DNA of 64,000 nt from Achatina immaculata (Eukaryota; Mollusca; Gastropoda; Stylommatophora; Achatinidae). The notes under the pieces are model-generated. The model ran no database searches. It worked only from the letters and a program-made list of their open reading frames with translations, and was not told the DNA's origin. Both the position numbers and the translations under genes were made by a program. The stretch is taken from the NCBI GenBank assembly GCA_009760885.1, contig CM019716.1, positions 1,370,501 through 1,434,500 of the forward strand, read 5' to 3'. This document shows positions 1 through 9,692 of the stretch, piece by piece (position 1 is the stretch's first letter; each line of letters starts with the position of its first letter).

Positions 1-162
1 CAAGGATGAGCATCAGCTGAAGAAGGGCCATTTTGTGGAGAGCACCCACAATGCAATACGTATCCACCATGCTCTTGCCACTAAAGCTACAGACTATACT
101 AAAAAGCAGCATGTGTTTAGACTGCAGACGGCAGACTGGGCGGAATATCTCTTTCAGACAGG
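1..162 (+). CDS. PSD: EFA6/PSD exon: PH domain, middle strands
   Basis: Read from base 2 this exon is open to a donor GTAAGC at 163-168, ending in phase 2. It encodes KDEHQLKKGHFVEST, the EFA6-diagnostic block NAIRIHHALATKATDYTKK, then HVFRLQTADWAEYLFQT, which are PH-domain beta strands. The 5' limit of the exon is outside the window. Confidence 0.88.
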
Positions 163-3100
163 GTAAGCAATGATATTTGTGCAGCTTGAGATCTTTGGTG
201 TTCTGGACCATGAGGTTTCCTAGTAGTGTCATTGGGCACCAAAGTGACTTACTGGTTAGTATGCCTGTCTCTCATGTGAAGATCAGTGGTTCAAGTCTGA
301 CCAAAAGTGCCCCAGTGACAGTCTGAAACTGGGGAAGGAAAGGTGTCCAGGCATTGTGCGGATCACATCGCCCTCTGGTGTGTCGTGAGGTCAAGGAAAA
401 TACAGGCTGTAACAACATATTCCCAAGTGCTTCTGTGGTACAGGGTGGGCCATGAGAAACTAGACTGGGTAACCTACCACAGATTGCATATACAGTATGT
501 TGCAAACACTGCTATTCAGATAAATGACAGTACTATCATAGAATACACCTAATGAATTGGGTTTTTTCGTGGCACACTCTATATAATATACTGCCTTTTT
601 TTTTTTTTTAGTAGCACCATAGGAAATAGTTCTGTAACAGATACTGTTTGTCATTTTATTACTGAAATAAATACGAGGGTCATACCAAAAGTCGTGAGCA
701 AATATTTTTTAATAATCAGAATTTATAGATAGAGAAAATGTAAATGTATCACCTTAACTGCATCCTTTCTTCACTTTTCAACACATTTTTCCCATCACTC
801 TGCAAGTTTGAAAATACCCTCTCGGTAGAATTCCATTCCAGCTGACCGAAGGCACAGACGCACTGCTTTCTGGACGTTCTCTCCTGTGTCATGGTGATGG
901 GCTCGCATTTGTTCTTTCACAAAACCAAAAAGATGGTAATCACTGGGTGCCAGGTTGGGGCTATAGGCAGGGTGTGGAAGAATTTCCCAACCTATTTTCT
1001 GAATTTCCTCAGTTGAGTGATGGTTTTTCTCACAGCTTTGTAATCTTAGTCAACAAACGTGGGACCAAGCAGTCGCAGACTTTTCTATAACCTAGGGTTT
1101 CAATCATTTCCTGTACTGCATTGTGTCCTATTCCAAGATTTACAGCAATTTCAGATACTGTGACACGTCTGTCTTGTTTAATGATGTTGTCGACCCTTTC
1201 CACGTTGCGTTCAGAGGAGGCAGTTCAAGGGCGACGCTGCGAGGATTATCTTGGATGCTCATGTTTCCATCTTTGAAATGTTTGACACTTCTAGCACCCT
1301 TATCTCCATAAACAAGTTGAAGTCTTTGGTGAATTTCAGCACCAGGGATTTCCTCTTTAATGAGGAACTCATTAACAGCACGTTGACGAAATGAAACTTC
1401 AGCATCCACCATTTTGTTTCTGCTCCACGTGGTCACGTGACACATGATGGTGATGTCATGTGACCTGTACATGAAGTGCAAAGGATGCAGTTACAGTGAT
1501 ACATTTATATTTTCTCAGTATATAAATTCTGATTTTTAAAAAAATTTTTGCTCACGACTTTCAGTATGACCAGCATACTAATTCTTTATCATTTTATTAC
1601 TGAAATATGTTGATTCACACTTTATTTTATTGCTGCATCATGCTGTCAACAGAAACATCTATTTTAGACAAAAAGTCACATCTATATATATATAAAAATG
1701 AACATGTGTGTGTATGTGTATGTTAGAGCATCACGCTGGAACAACTGGAGCAATTTCAACCAAACTTGGCACACAGATTACTTATAATCTGGACAACGCA
1801 CCGTGGTGGTTAGATCATCCCTAGGATACCCCTATGACTCCTAGGGGTCGGGGTGACATGTAAAAATAATAGAAAACGACTGATATTAGTGTTGAATCCA
1901 TAGTTTTTTAGGTCAATGAGATGAACAGTGACACTCCCGATGCCGTTTAAGTCCAAGTTCAGCCCCCAACGGCATGATGGGGGTGACATGTAAAAATAAT
2001 CGAAAACGACCGATATTAGTGTCGAATCCTGAGATGAATAGTGACGCTCCTGATGCCATGTAAGTCCAAGCTCAGCTCCAATCGGCATGGGGTCCTAGGG
2101 GTGGGGATTGGATGGGGTGACATGTTCAAATAATAAAAAAGTGACAGATATTAGTGTCAAATCTATAGTTTTCGGGGTGTCTGAGATGAATAGTGGCAAG
2201 TTTACCCACTCTCTCCCCCCCTCCCTTTTTTTTCATGGGGGGGGTGAGAAGTGGTGAAAAATAAAATGTCCAAATTGATCGAGATTAGTGTCGAATCCAT
2301 ATTGTTCGGGGTCGCTAAGCTGAATGGTGACAGTCCTGAGGACAACTAAGCCCACACTTAGTCGAATAGAAGAAATAGAACTCTGTAGAACTGTCTAGAC
2401 TCTGTAGAACCTTCTAGAAGATTGTGGAACTGAATAGACCTCTGTAGAACCTTCTAGAAGGCTGTGGAAATGAAATGAACGTTGTAGAAATGAATAGATC
2501 TTTGTTGATTGGGATAAATACCTGTGCAACGCTGGGTAATCAGCTAGTATTTAATATATGTGAGAATAAAAGACAGGATGTTCTTTTGTACCATGATAAC
2601 CTGTATTGTGGATTTTTTTTTTTTTTTTTGGGTATGTTTATGCTATCTTTTTGCTAGGGACAGTAAAGAACTCCAGGAATGGGTTGACACTATCAATCTG
2701 GTTGCCGCATCATTGTCAGCCCCAGTATTACCAGGTGCCGTGGGATCAAAGACCAAGTTTCAACGACAACTTTTGCCTTCATCGTGCACACGTTTAAATT
2801 TAGTAAGTAGATTTTTTATTTTTCTGAAACTTTTGAATAGTTTTGAACACTGCTGGCGAGACTCTTCGAATGCCCTTCGGGGACCACACGGGGGACCACG
2901 GGACTTAACGAGGACCACAGGAGTAAATTCAGTAGGATCACAGGGCGGTCTTGGTGGTAGAACCAAACGAAGAAGAAGAAGAAGAATAGTTTTGATAGCT
3001 TCTCATTCTTAAGACATTATGGCTTTTTGCTTTAACAAGATATGAGATATTGGATTTTGGGGATGATTTTAATCTGATCGGCCCAACAGCAGACTTCCTG

Positions 3101-6100
3101 CAATCCAAACACAAGATGCATATAGGCAACAAAACCACTAAAACTCAATTTTCTTTCAGACTAAATGTTTACATAGGATTAGATGAATATTTTGGCCGAT
3201 TGTCATAAGAAATATAACACCTTCCTGGCAGAAATCAGTTGAAGCCATTGATTTCAGTTATTGAGGAGGTTCTAAGGACTGTTATAGCCAGAGGTGGGGT
3301 GGGGAATACGCTCTCCACTCCAATGACGTGCATCTCAAATAACTTCTGATAGTTAAGTCCAGCTCCTGGCCTTCTCGTGGCAGAACTGTTCAAACTGACA
3401 GGAGAAAGGGCGAAGGCGATTATCTGGCGCCTGAAAACCAGACACTTCGGGTGGATGAGAGTCATGTTTGGTAGCTCATCTACCGCTGCTGTCGACCCAT
3501 ACTGGTGGAGTATGCCTAAACCAGCTTAAACTAGGGGTGAAATTTGATGGCCATTCATGTCATGGTACCTCCACTCTAGAGGTCATTCACGTCCTAAACA
3601 TGCCCATACTGGGATAATATGCCTAAACCAGCCCAACCCAGGGGTGAAACTTACTAGTGGTGAGGATTCGTCCTCCTGGACAAAAGCTCCATCCTGGTCA
3701 CAACTAGGAAGGGTAGCGGCCCACAAAATGCTGAAGTCAGAGACACTGGATCCGTGCAATCTAGATAGGCTACCAACTCTCACCCAGCAGGGATATATGC
3801 GTATCCTAATCTCGCTGAGGTTTTCCAGTGAGAAAGTCCAATGCTGGACTGGATGGGCAACCACCTCTCACCCAGCGGGGATACACATGTATCCCAAAAC
3901 ACATCAAGGTTTTCTTGTGAGAAAGTCCAACTCTAGGCTGGATGGGCAATCATCTCTCACCCAGCAGGGATATGTTGATATCCAAAACACGTCGAGGTTT
4001 TCCGGTGAGAAAGTCCAACTCTAGATTAAACTGGTGCCACGAAAACCACGGTATCACACATTCCTGCTTCTGGGACCCACCAAGATTACAGGCTTAAGCC
4101 CTGCGATACTCTGAACCTCTTGTGGTCCTCTTGTAGATCTTTTGGGGACCACAGGGGGACCACAAGACCTATCGAGGACCACAGGAGTAAATTCGGGAGG
4201 ATCACGGGGCGGTCTTGGTGGTAGAAGCGAACAAAGAAGATGTTATTGAGGAAAGATGTTGGTGCCAAAAATGGCACTGAAATGGACACCTCAGGGAAAT
4301 AGGAGTAAGATTAGACTAAAGGAATTGTGAAGAAGAGCAACAGATAGGAAGTTGAATAATAGAGGGTTCAGTTCACCTGGGCAAAAGCGGGGAGGGGGGG
4401 GAATGAAAGAAAAGAGATGAAAGAGATTTTTTTTTTAATTTAAGAGATAAAAAAGATGGAAGATAGGTGTTTGTGGAAATCCCTGAGGAAGCCCCTATGT
4501 GCCTTGGGCACCTAAAGGTTCAGAGAGAGACAGCAACAAATGTATAACATCATTTCCTGAGATTATTGTTATAAAGAATTTGGCAAAGATGAAATTACTG
4601 TTGGGATGATCAGCCCATTTGAATGTTTTATCTCTCATTCTCCTCCTTTCTTTTTTTTTTTTGTCAAATTTGAAATTACTGTTGGGATGGTCAGCCCATT
4701 TGAATGTTTTATCTCTCATTCTCCTCCTTTCTTTTTTTTTTTTTTTTGGTCAAATTTTTTTATGTGTTTTCTAATTTCACATCCAACTCTTGTTCTTTAT
4801 ACACATTTTCTGTTTGGGGCACCTGGGCGCATGTACAAAGAGTAGTAGTACCAACTTTAAACTTTATATGACTTCGGAGTTGGCTGTGTCCTGTTTGGAG
4901 ATAGAAAATAATGGCTTGTTCCTTTCTGTTTAGCATGTGATAGTCATCATTTGGTGGTGTTTGTGCCTCATTCATTCATTCATTTGCATGTCCCTTGCCG
5001 AACTTTGCCTCCCAAACAGCACTCCTGTAGGCCTCTCGGTTGTGAGCAAGATGGCCTGCTGCTGTTGCATCCATTTCCAGATCGTCAACGATGTCTTGCA
5101 GCCATCTTCGTCTTGGTCTTCCTCTTTTTCTTTTTCCCATTATGTATCCTTCCAATACGGTCTTCTCTAAATTATCATGACGTTTAATGTGTCCAAAATA
5201 TTTCAGTTTTCTCTCTTTAATCCTCTTCACTAGCCAGCCTTCTTCAGTATTAAGCTCTTGTAGTATAGATATATTTGTTCTTTTTTGTGTCCATGATATT
5301 TGGAGAACTCTTCTGTAGCATTTACATTCAAAGGCATTTATGTGTTTCTCAGCTGTTTTGTTAAGTGTCCAGGTCTCACAGGCATATGTTGCTATGGGAA
5401 AGATGCATGCCCTTAAAAATCTTATTTTTGTGGTTCTGTCTGCTCCTCTCCACAGATTCTTTATTTGTTTTACTTTCTGAAGAGCGATAGATATCCTCCT
5501 TTTAATTTCCCTCATTGTATCTCCATTATTAGTTAGTAGCGATCCAAGATATTCAAAACTCTCCACTTCTTCCAGTTTTTCCTCATTGATACATATTTCA
5601 GTTGCCTTGTTTGTTTTGTCAGTTGTCATCAATTTAGTTTTCTTTGCATTAAGATAGAGGTTCTGTTCTTCGCTGTTTGTGCCTCCCTGTAGGTTTTTAT
5701 CATGCTTTTCTTCTGATTATAAGTGATCGGTATGTCTGGTTAGTCCATTTCAGTGCCCTCTTTGGCCAGATGGTCAGCTTTCTCATTGCCTGGTATCCCA
5801 CAGAGGGATGGGATCCACTGCAGCTGACTCTGTGTTTTGAGCCAATTTTTGACAAGGCATCCTCAAGGTTTGGTTGTTTGTTGCACTGAAGAGCTTCCAG
5901 TACCGATCTTGCATCCATGAGAATTACTATGGGGCATGTATCAGTTCTGGATTTTGATAGTTTTTCAACTGTGGCAATAAATGCCCTAACATCTGCATCA
6001 TAGTTGTAGCATTTTCCAGTGGATATGGAAATCTTGTCAGTGGTGTTGTTTGGATATTCAATATGTGCTCCTGCCCCTCCATTTTTTAGGGCATTGTTTG

Positions 6101-9100
6101 CAAATCCATCTGTATACACGTGTATCCTAGTGTCACATGGATGTTTGTCATCTTGATGATCTTACAGGACTCCTGTGCATCTTACCATTCTGCACACCTT
6201 TCACTTCAGTTTGAAAAGTTTTTTTGTGTACGGTCTTCTTCTTTCCATGGAGTATGCTTTGGTACAGGTGATAATGAAGCAACTACAGTTGGATCACATC
6301 CATTAAATCTTCATTACTTTTGTTTCTTTATGGTTTTAATTACTTTTTTTAGGGTCTGCTAAATGACAGTACTTGTGCTGTCAGTAATGTGTACACTTTG
6401 ATTTTAAATATATTTTCATTACCTTGAAAAATAGCACGTTTATTACTGGTGATCTTAAAAGCACAGTTTATGTTACAATAAACAGCCTGGAATTATTAAT
6501 ATTAGTATTTTTTGTTTGTTCATTATTTAGAGAGCGCAGCTGAACAGCCATGAATCAAAAGTACAGGAGTTGGAACAAGAGCTCCACTTGCATCGAGCAG
6601 CCGCCCCAGAGAAAGGAGCCAGGTCTTCTGTTATTCAGGATTATCTGGATAAAGAGAATTATTTGGAATTTGAGGTAATTAATGTATGACTGTTTTTTTG
6701 TTTTTTTTTTTAATTTCTGCAACATGGCAACATATTGACTGCAGTTTGTGTTGCCATACCAATGGCAGCATTTATATTGGGAAGAATGTTTATGAAATCT
6801 AATTCAAAAGTGCTCTCAGCATGCTGAGGAACTGAATGGCTGCAGGGAGTGCAGTTGCTAACATCGAGGTACTCTGATGCGAGTGGGGGTGGCATCAGGG
6901 GACTAGTTAACTCTTTCCGTGCCTCAGGAAGAAACGTGGACGTTCAGTTGGGTGCCAGATTAAAAGTGCGGGTCTTGATATGTATGGGGGTATAGTTGCA
7001 AAATTGAATGAAAAGCAATACTTCCGTGTACCTATTATGTTTCAAAATATAACTAAATGTATGAAGATTTCATAAATGCAGAGTTTTTTTAGGAAAAAAG
7101 AAGTAATGTAATGTTTTTAGACAATGATATCAGATAGGTCTTAGGGTACAGTACTTACCATGTTAGATGCCCAGACCTACCTGTCAGTCTCATCTTGTGA
7201 TATATGTTACATTATCAATAAAATAATGTCTGAAATAACATTCTAACTACTTCTCCAGTTGTCTAATATGTCTAGATCTACTTGGGATACATTCAAGGAC
7301 AGTGGTCTGGTCACAGGGCATGTCCATACCCCTATCTACCCCTATCTGCATCACCAAAAATTGAAATTTCTCACAGAAAACTTCACTTTTCTCCCTCATT
7401 TCTCCCTCATAACTAAGCACTCTTCGGCCATTTTGAAAAAGGTCATGGGGCATGCCCACTAAATGTTTACAATCTAAACGTTACACCAGATAATGAAACC
7501 AACCGTACTAAAGGCACCATGTGTAAAACTGGAGCCGTCGCTTAAGCGATGAAAGGCCCGGAAAGAGTTAAGCCTCTTCTCTGGTAAAATGGCTCTGCCA
7601 GAGTGACTGTTTAGTTCCCTTCCTGTAGTACAATATTGGCGTGGATTTATCTTTTAATTTACAGAACTCTTGCCGGTGCAACAGAGTTCATGCAATGAGG
7701 TCAATGCTGCAGCAACATCTAAGCAAGGAGTTAAATAGACTAGGATGGAGGAGAGAAAGGAACCATCATGGAGGGATTAAGAGGAAAAGAAGAGCAGGGA
7801 AACATAAGAATAGAACTAAATCCAAAAGAATCAGGTTGAAATGCGTAAATGTTGGTTATTGGAACTGCAAGCTCACCAGACAGGAAATGTTCACAGTCTC
7901 TTTGATTTCCCGGATTCCAGTTGTTCCAACCAGCGAGAGAAGGGTGACTTGCTAAAGCTGTATTGGAAAATTTAAGGGCGGGAATGAAAAAACAATGTAG
8001 CGGGAATGGAAAAACAATGTAGCTATGAAGAAATTGCTGGAGCTAGGACAAATCAAGGGTGCAGACAGGAAATCTGAACTGTGTGGCAGAAAACACTTAG
8101 TAAACAACCAACATTTGTTGAGGACTATTAATAAACATACTCTTGGATAGATGCTGCAGCATGCCGTGGAGCATGTAAGATACCGGAGTCTGATTCTGAA
8201 CCTTTTTTCAGCATTTTATGGCATTCCCCTGCTATAAACTCTGGTTTTGCTTCAATAAACCATGTGACTGATTTTCATGCATTAATTGCACTTCATACAC
8301 AGGTTTTCTTCACCTTGCAGACACACGTTGTTCCACTTCAGAAGTTTGCTAACATAGTGTGTTAAGTATCAGTTTTTACATTTGTGTTGATGGAAATCTT
8401 GACAGTAGAAGATTTTCAAACCATGCTTTTACATGAGAAGCTAGTATGCTTTGACTGGACCTTACCTGTACCCATAATTTTTTTAAAAATTTTTTAAGAT
8501 AAATATGGTAATATAGTTTGTTTTGACCAGGTTGCAGACAGGATAGAGAATTTGAATCTGGTAAAATTCTGTGACAAATTGCTGTTTTTTTAAGTACGTG
8601 ACTTGGTTTGTTCAGTGACATTTTTTGTAATTGAGGTTAATGTGTGAGACATTTAACCTTCCTTGACTTACATCTATTAATTTAATGGAAGTGAAACCTT
8701 TCTTGGGTTTGCAGCTTTTAGTTTAATGAAAGTGGAATTGACCGTCAGGAAGGTGATATGGTTTGCAGGACCAGCAAATCTTATCTGCCCCCAAGACTGT
8801 CTTAGACTGTCTTGGTTTTCCAACAGAGCTTCCTGCAAGAAGATATTTGTGATGCTACACATTTTCAAATGCTATGAAGCTGTTCAAGAAGTCTGCATCT
8901 CAAGTTGACGCCAGGGACAAACAAAGCCCTTTCCTCCATCCAGTATAATATCCTTGTTAGAAGATGTTCATCATAACATCAACCTTTTCTCTCTTTTACT
9001 GGGCACTGTCCTTCTGCTATCAACTTCAAACCATTATATCTCTTGATGTGGCCAAAGTATCTCACCTTTCTTACTTTGATGGTGTTTACAGGCCAGTGTT

Positions 9101-9692
9101 CTATAATCCCATCAGTATCTCTATTTGATTTTCTTTCTATCCATGGTATTCTAAGTGCCTTTCTGTACCATTTTGTTTCAGATTACAGTTATTCTCTTTT
9201 CTAGTGATTTATTAAGTGTCCATATTTCACATCCGTATGTTGCCACTGTGAGTATGTAAGCTCTTAGTAAACTTAGGGCTTTGTTTTCTTGTTAGTACTA
9301 GAATACTTTCTCCTATGTGCCTCAGTGGTATTACACTTAAGGGCGTAAGAGAAAAGAAAAACTGCTAATGACATGTCTTACCTGTTAAGTTTTCTTATAA
9401 GCAAACATTTTTTTTACATTTACAGATCAAAAGGTTCAAGACATATGTTTACCTTTTACAAGGTAAACTTATGGCATTCCCAGAACTGGAGGCGTCCCTG
9501 GTGGAGACAACCATAGGAGAGTATGAGGAGATGGGGGCGGGTCCCTCACATTCGCTGCCTAATCAGTCAGCAGCTATGAGTGCTACAAAATCAAGTGCTA
9601 TGGTCAAATCTGTTCAGCGGAGCATGTCTGATAGGTACAGTTATAGAGCTGCAATATATCAGAAAGATAGCATTGAATATGATATGGTGTGA
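1..9692 (+). CDS. PSD: EFA6/PSD-type Arf6 guanine-nucleotide exchange factor, 3' part (4 exons visible)
   Basis: EFA6/PSD proteins activate Arf6 at the plasma membrane through a Sec7 domain, with a PH domain that binds PIP2 and a C-terminal coiled coil. Visible exons are 1-162, 2658-2802, 6531-6674 and 9426-9692, all with GT..AG junctions and matching phases (2, 0, 0). Together they give 238 residues: the second half of the PH domain with the family motif AIRIHHALATKA, the PH C-terminal helix with its conserved Trp (ELQEWVDTINLVAA), the KFQRQLLPSS linker, a charged coiled coil (QLNSHESKVQELEQELHLHR), and a divergent tail ending in DMV. The Sec7 domain must lie left of the window. The introns carry a SINE, a mariner relic, a Helitron, G elements, LINE fragments and a TTAA element. 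Family assignment is from remembered motifs. Invertebrates usually have one EFA6 gene, so the symbol is used in the family sense. Confidence 0.88.
235..470 (+). repeat. tRNA-derived SINE, copy 1
   Basis: A tRNA-like head has a diverged A-box-like region (ACTTACTGGTTAGTATG) and a B box GGTTCAAGTC at 288-297. It is followed by a body (CTGGGGAAGGAAAGG ... GTCAAGGAAAATACAG) that recurs on the opposite strand near 59330-59560. The shared head and body define one SINE family. It lies in an EFA6 intron. Confidence 0.7.
674..1575 (-). mobile_element. mariner element, internally deleted, with long inverted repeats
   Basis: TA dinucleotides flank at 672-673 and 1576-1577. Inverted termini of about 75 bp match well (left CGAGGGTCATACCAAAAG; right, reversed, GGTCATACTGAAAGTCGTG). 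The - strand encodes a mariner transposase N-terminus at about 1430-1140 (FLIKEEIPGAEIHQRLQLVY, then VKHFKDGNMSIQDNPRS). Near 970-780 it encodes C-terminal remnants (PNLAPSDYHLF and a ...MEFYREGIFKLAEWWEKC pattern across frames). The catalytic middle is missing. Length is 902 bp against about 1.3 kb for an intact element. Confidence 0.82.
1681..2547 (+). mobile_element. Non-autonomous Helitron
   Basis: It begins with TC (TCTATATATATATAAAAATG) directly after an A and ends CAGCTAG directly before a T: the A|T insertion site and CTRR 3' end of Helitrons. Just before the end is the GC-containing motif TGCAACGCTGGGTAAT, a degraded form of the terminal hairpin. The 5' region carries the motif TTTCAACCAAACTTGGCACA, common in invertebrate elements of this type. 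The inside holds three diverged copies of a ~130-bp unit starting GGGGTGACATG (near 1849, 1980 and 2115). No coding capacity is seen. Confidence 0.72.
2340..2500 (+). repeat. Short-period degenerate repeat at the Helitron 3' end
   Basis: Irregular repetition of CTCTGTAGAACCTTCTAGAA-like units between 2375 and 2490, inside the Helitron. Confidence 0.5.
2658..2802 (+). CDS. PSD: EFA6/PSD exon: PH C-terminal helix and linker
   Basis: The acceptor is TTGCTAG ending at 2657. The first base completes a Gly codon split with the previous exon. It encodes DSKELQEWVDTINLVAAS (the amphipathic PH helix with invariant Trp), then APVLPGAVGSKTKFQRQLLP and a Thr-Arg-Leu end, as in PSD proteins. The donor is GTAAGT at 2803-2808, phase 0. 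A G-family retroelement starts only about 45 bp downstream. Confidence 0.9.
2847..2983 (+). mobile_element. Family G retroelement, short internally deleted copy
   Basis: Flanked by a perfect 12-bp duplication GAATAGTTTTGA at 2835-2846 and 2984-2995. It starts ACTGCTGGCGAGACTCTTCG, the unit that also begins the long copy at 52025. It then jumps directly to the 3' segment (GGACCACAGGAGTAAATTCA) and ends CGAAGAAGAAGAA. So the 5' and 3' ends are present and the middle is gone. It lies 45 bp downstream of an EFA6 exon. Confidence 0.75.
3125..3205 (+). mobile_element. Short LINE fragment
   Basis: The segment around CAGACTAAATGTTTAC and GAATATTTTGGCCGA matches the LINE C-terminal piece at 15680-15725 (CAGACTAAATGTTTAC then GAATATTTTGGCCAA). 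No open frame. Confidence 0.45.
3268..4241 (+). mobile_element. Family G retroelement, long copy with exact target duplication
   Basis: Bounded by GTTATTGAGGA at 3257-3267 and 4242-4252 (11 bp, perfect). The body has a 5' segment not obvious in the other copies, then CATACTGG...CTAAACC...AGGGGTGAAA units, then three ~88-bp units (ACCTCTCACCC ... GAGGTTTTCCGGTGAGAAAG near 3775, 3870 and 3950), and the family 3' end GGTCTTGGTGGTAGAAGCGA followed by ACAAAGAAGA. The open frames across it are not conserved between copies, so it appears non-coding. Confidence 0.78.
4591..4752 (+). repeat. Tandem duplication, 2 x ~81 bp
   Basis: The unit from GAAATTACTGTTGGGATG to the T-tract plus GTCAAATTT occurs twice back to back, starting at 4591 and 4672, differing by about one substitution and T-tract length. 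Confidence 0.85.
4818..4969 (-). mobile_element. Family B LINE copy, 3' portion left of a nested insertion
   Basis: On the - strand it reads through DDYHMLNRKEQ and TGHSQLRSH to a Cys motif (CTCAQVPQT), colinear with the B copy at 56900-57060. It breaks off after the Cys-motif start, so the B 3' end and GAA tail are missing. It is separated from 5674-6310 by the family A insertion. Confidence 0.75.
4970..5673 (-). mobile_element. Family A LINE, 5'-truncated, nested in family B
   Basis: It carries a 218-codon open frame (5632-4976) with the typical LINE reverse-transcriptase C-terminus: YLGSLLTNNGDT, TYACETWTLNKTAEKHINAF, RRVLQISWTQKRTN, LKYFGHIKRHDN and GKRKRGRPRRRW. It ends at its 3' side in a TGAATGAATGAA tract. 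The flanking repeat TGTTTGTGCCTC at 4958-4969 and 5674-5685 is a perfect 12-bp target duplication. The polymerase core is absent, so this is a dead 5'-truncated copy. The clade is probably RTE-like but was not tested. Confidence 0.85.
5674..6310 (-). mobile_element. Family B LINE copy, RNase H portion right of the nested insertion
   Basis: On the - strand it encodes VYTDGFANNALKNGGAGAHI, a divergent DADVRAFIATVEKLS block, VILMDARSVLEALQCNK and the HCGI-like end in shifted frames. These are RNase H motifs seen intact at 56455-56820. A degenerate stretch continues to about 6310 (TACTCCATGGAAAG-like), matching 56290-56340. Frameshifts and stops make it a pseudogene. Confidence 0.78.
6531..6674 (+). 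CDS. PSD: EFA6/PSD exon: coiled coil
   Basis: The acceptor CATTATTTAG ends at 6530 and the donor GTAATT is at 6675-6680. The exon is exactly 48 codons, phase 0 at both ends. It encodes a heptad-like charged segment (SHESKVQELEQELHLHRAA), a basic spacer, and KENYLEFE, which aligns in position and character with the EAYLEFE block that follows the coiled coil of vertebrate PSD. Confidence 0.87.
6907..7571 (+). mobile_element. TTAA-flanked inverted-repeat element, copy 1 (piggyBac-like MITE)
   Basis: TTAA at 6907-6910 and 7568-7571 flank termini CTCTTTCCGTGCC and, reversed, CTCTTTCCGGGCC. TTAA targets with short inverted ends are the piggyBac pattern. Internal landmarks (CATAAATGCAGAGTTTTTTT, GGGCATGTCCATACCCC) recur in the reverse-oriented copy at 37352-38042. 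No transposase frame is seen. Confidence 0.72.
8940..9300 (-). mobile_element. LINE reverse-transcriptase C-terminal fragment
   Basis: The - strand, with frame breaks, reads ATYGCEIWTLNKSLEKRI and RYFGHIKRYN, the same C-terminal landmarks as family A (TYACETWTLNK, KYFGHIKRHD) but clearly diverged. It lies just upstream of the last EFA6 coding exon. Confidence 0.6.
9426..9692 (+). CDS. PSD: EFA6/PSD terminal coding exon
   Basis: The acceptor is TTTACAG ending at 9425. The frame continues in phase 0 for 88 codons to TGA at 9690-9692. It begins IKRFKTYVYLLQGKLMA, similar in pattern to the R-x-x-TYxxLLxxKL block of PSD, then a Ser-rich, low-conservation tail ending IEYDMV. The last residues (Asp at -2, Val at 0) resemble a class III PDZ ligand, but this is only a pattern. 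The stop and the loss of similarity afterwards mark the gene's coding end. Confidence 0.83.
   Translation: MKRFKTYVYLLQGKLMAFPELEASLVETTIGEYEEMGAGPSHSLPNQSAAMSATKSSAMVKSVQRSMSDRYSYRAAIYQKDSIEYDMV

Noticed and set aside
288..297. Functional tRNA genes at SINE B boxes
   Set aside because: The heads lack a foldable cloverleaf with anticodon stem and are followed by repeat bodies, so they are SINE promoters.
1810..2088. 92-codon - strand frame in the Helitron
   Set aside because: It spans repeated non-coding units and shows no Rep/helicase motif.
7641..7955. 104-codon basic frame (KRKRRAGKHKNRTKSKRIRL) in the EFA6 intron
   Set aside because: Lys/Arg-rich from purine-rich DNA, no known motif, and no matching splice phase with EFA6 exons.
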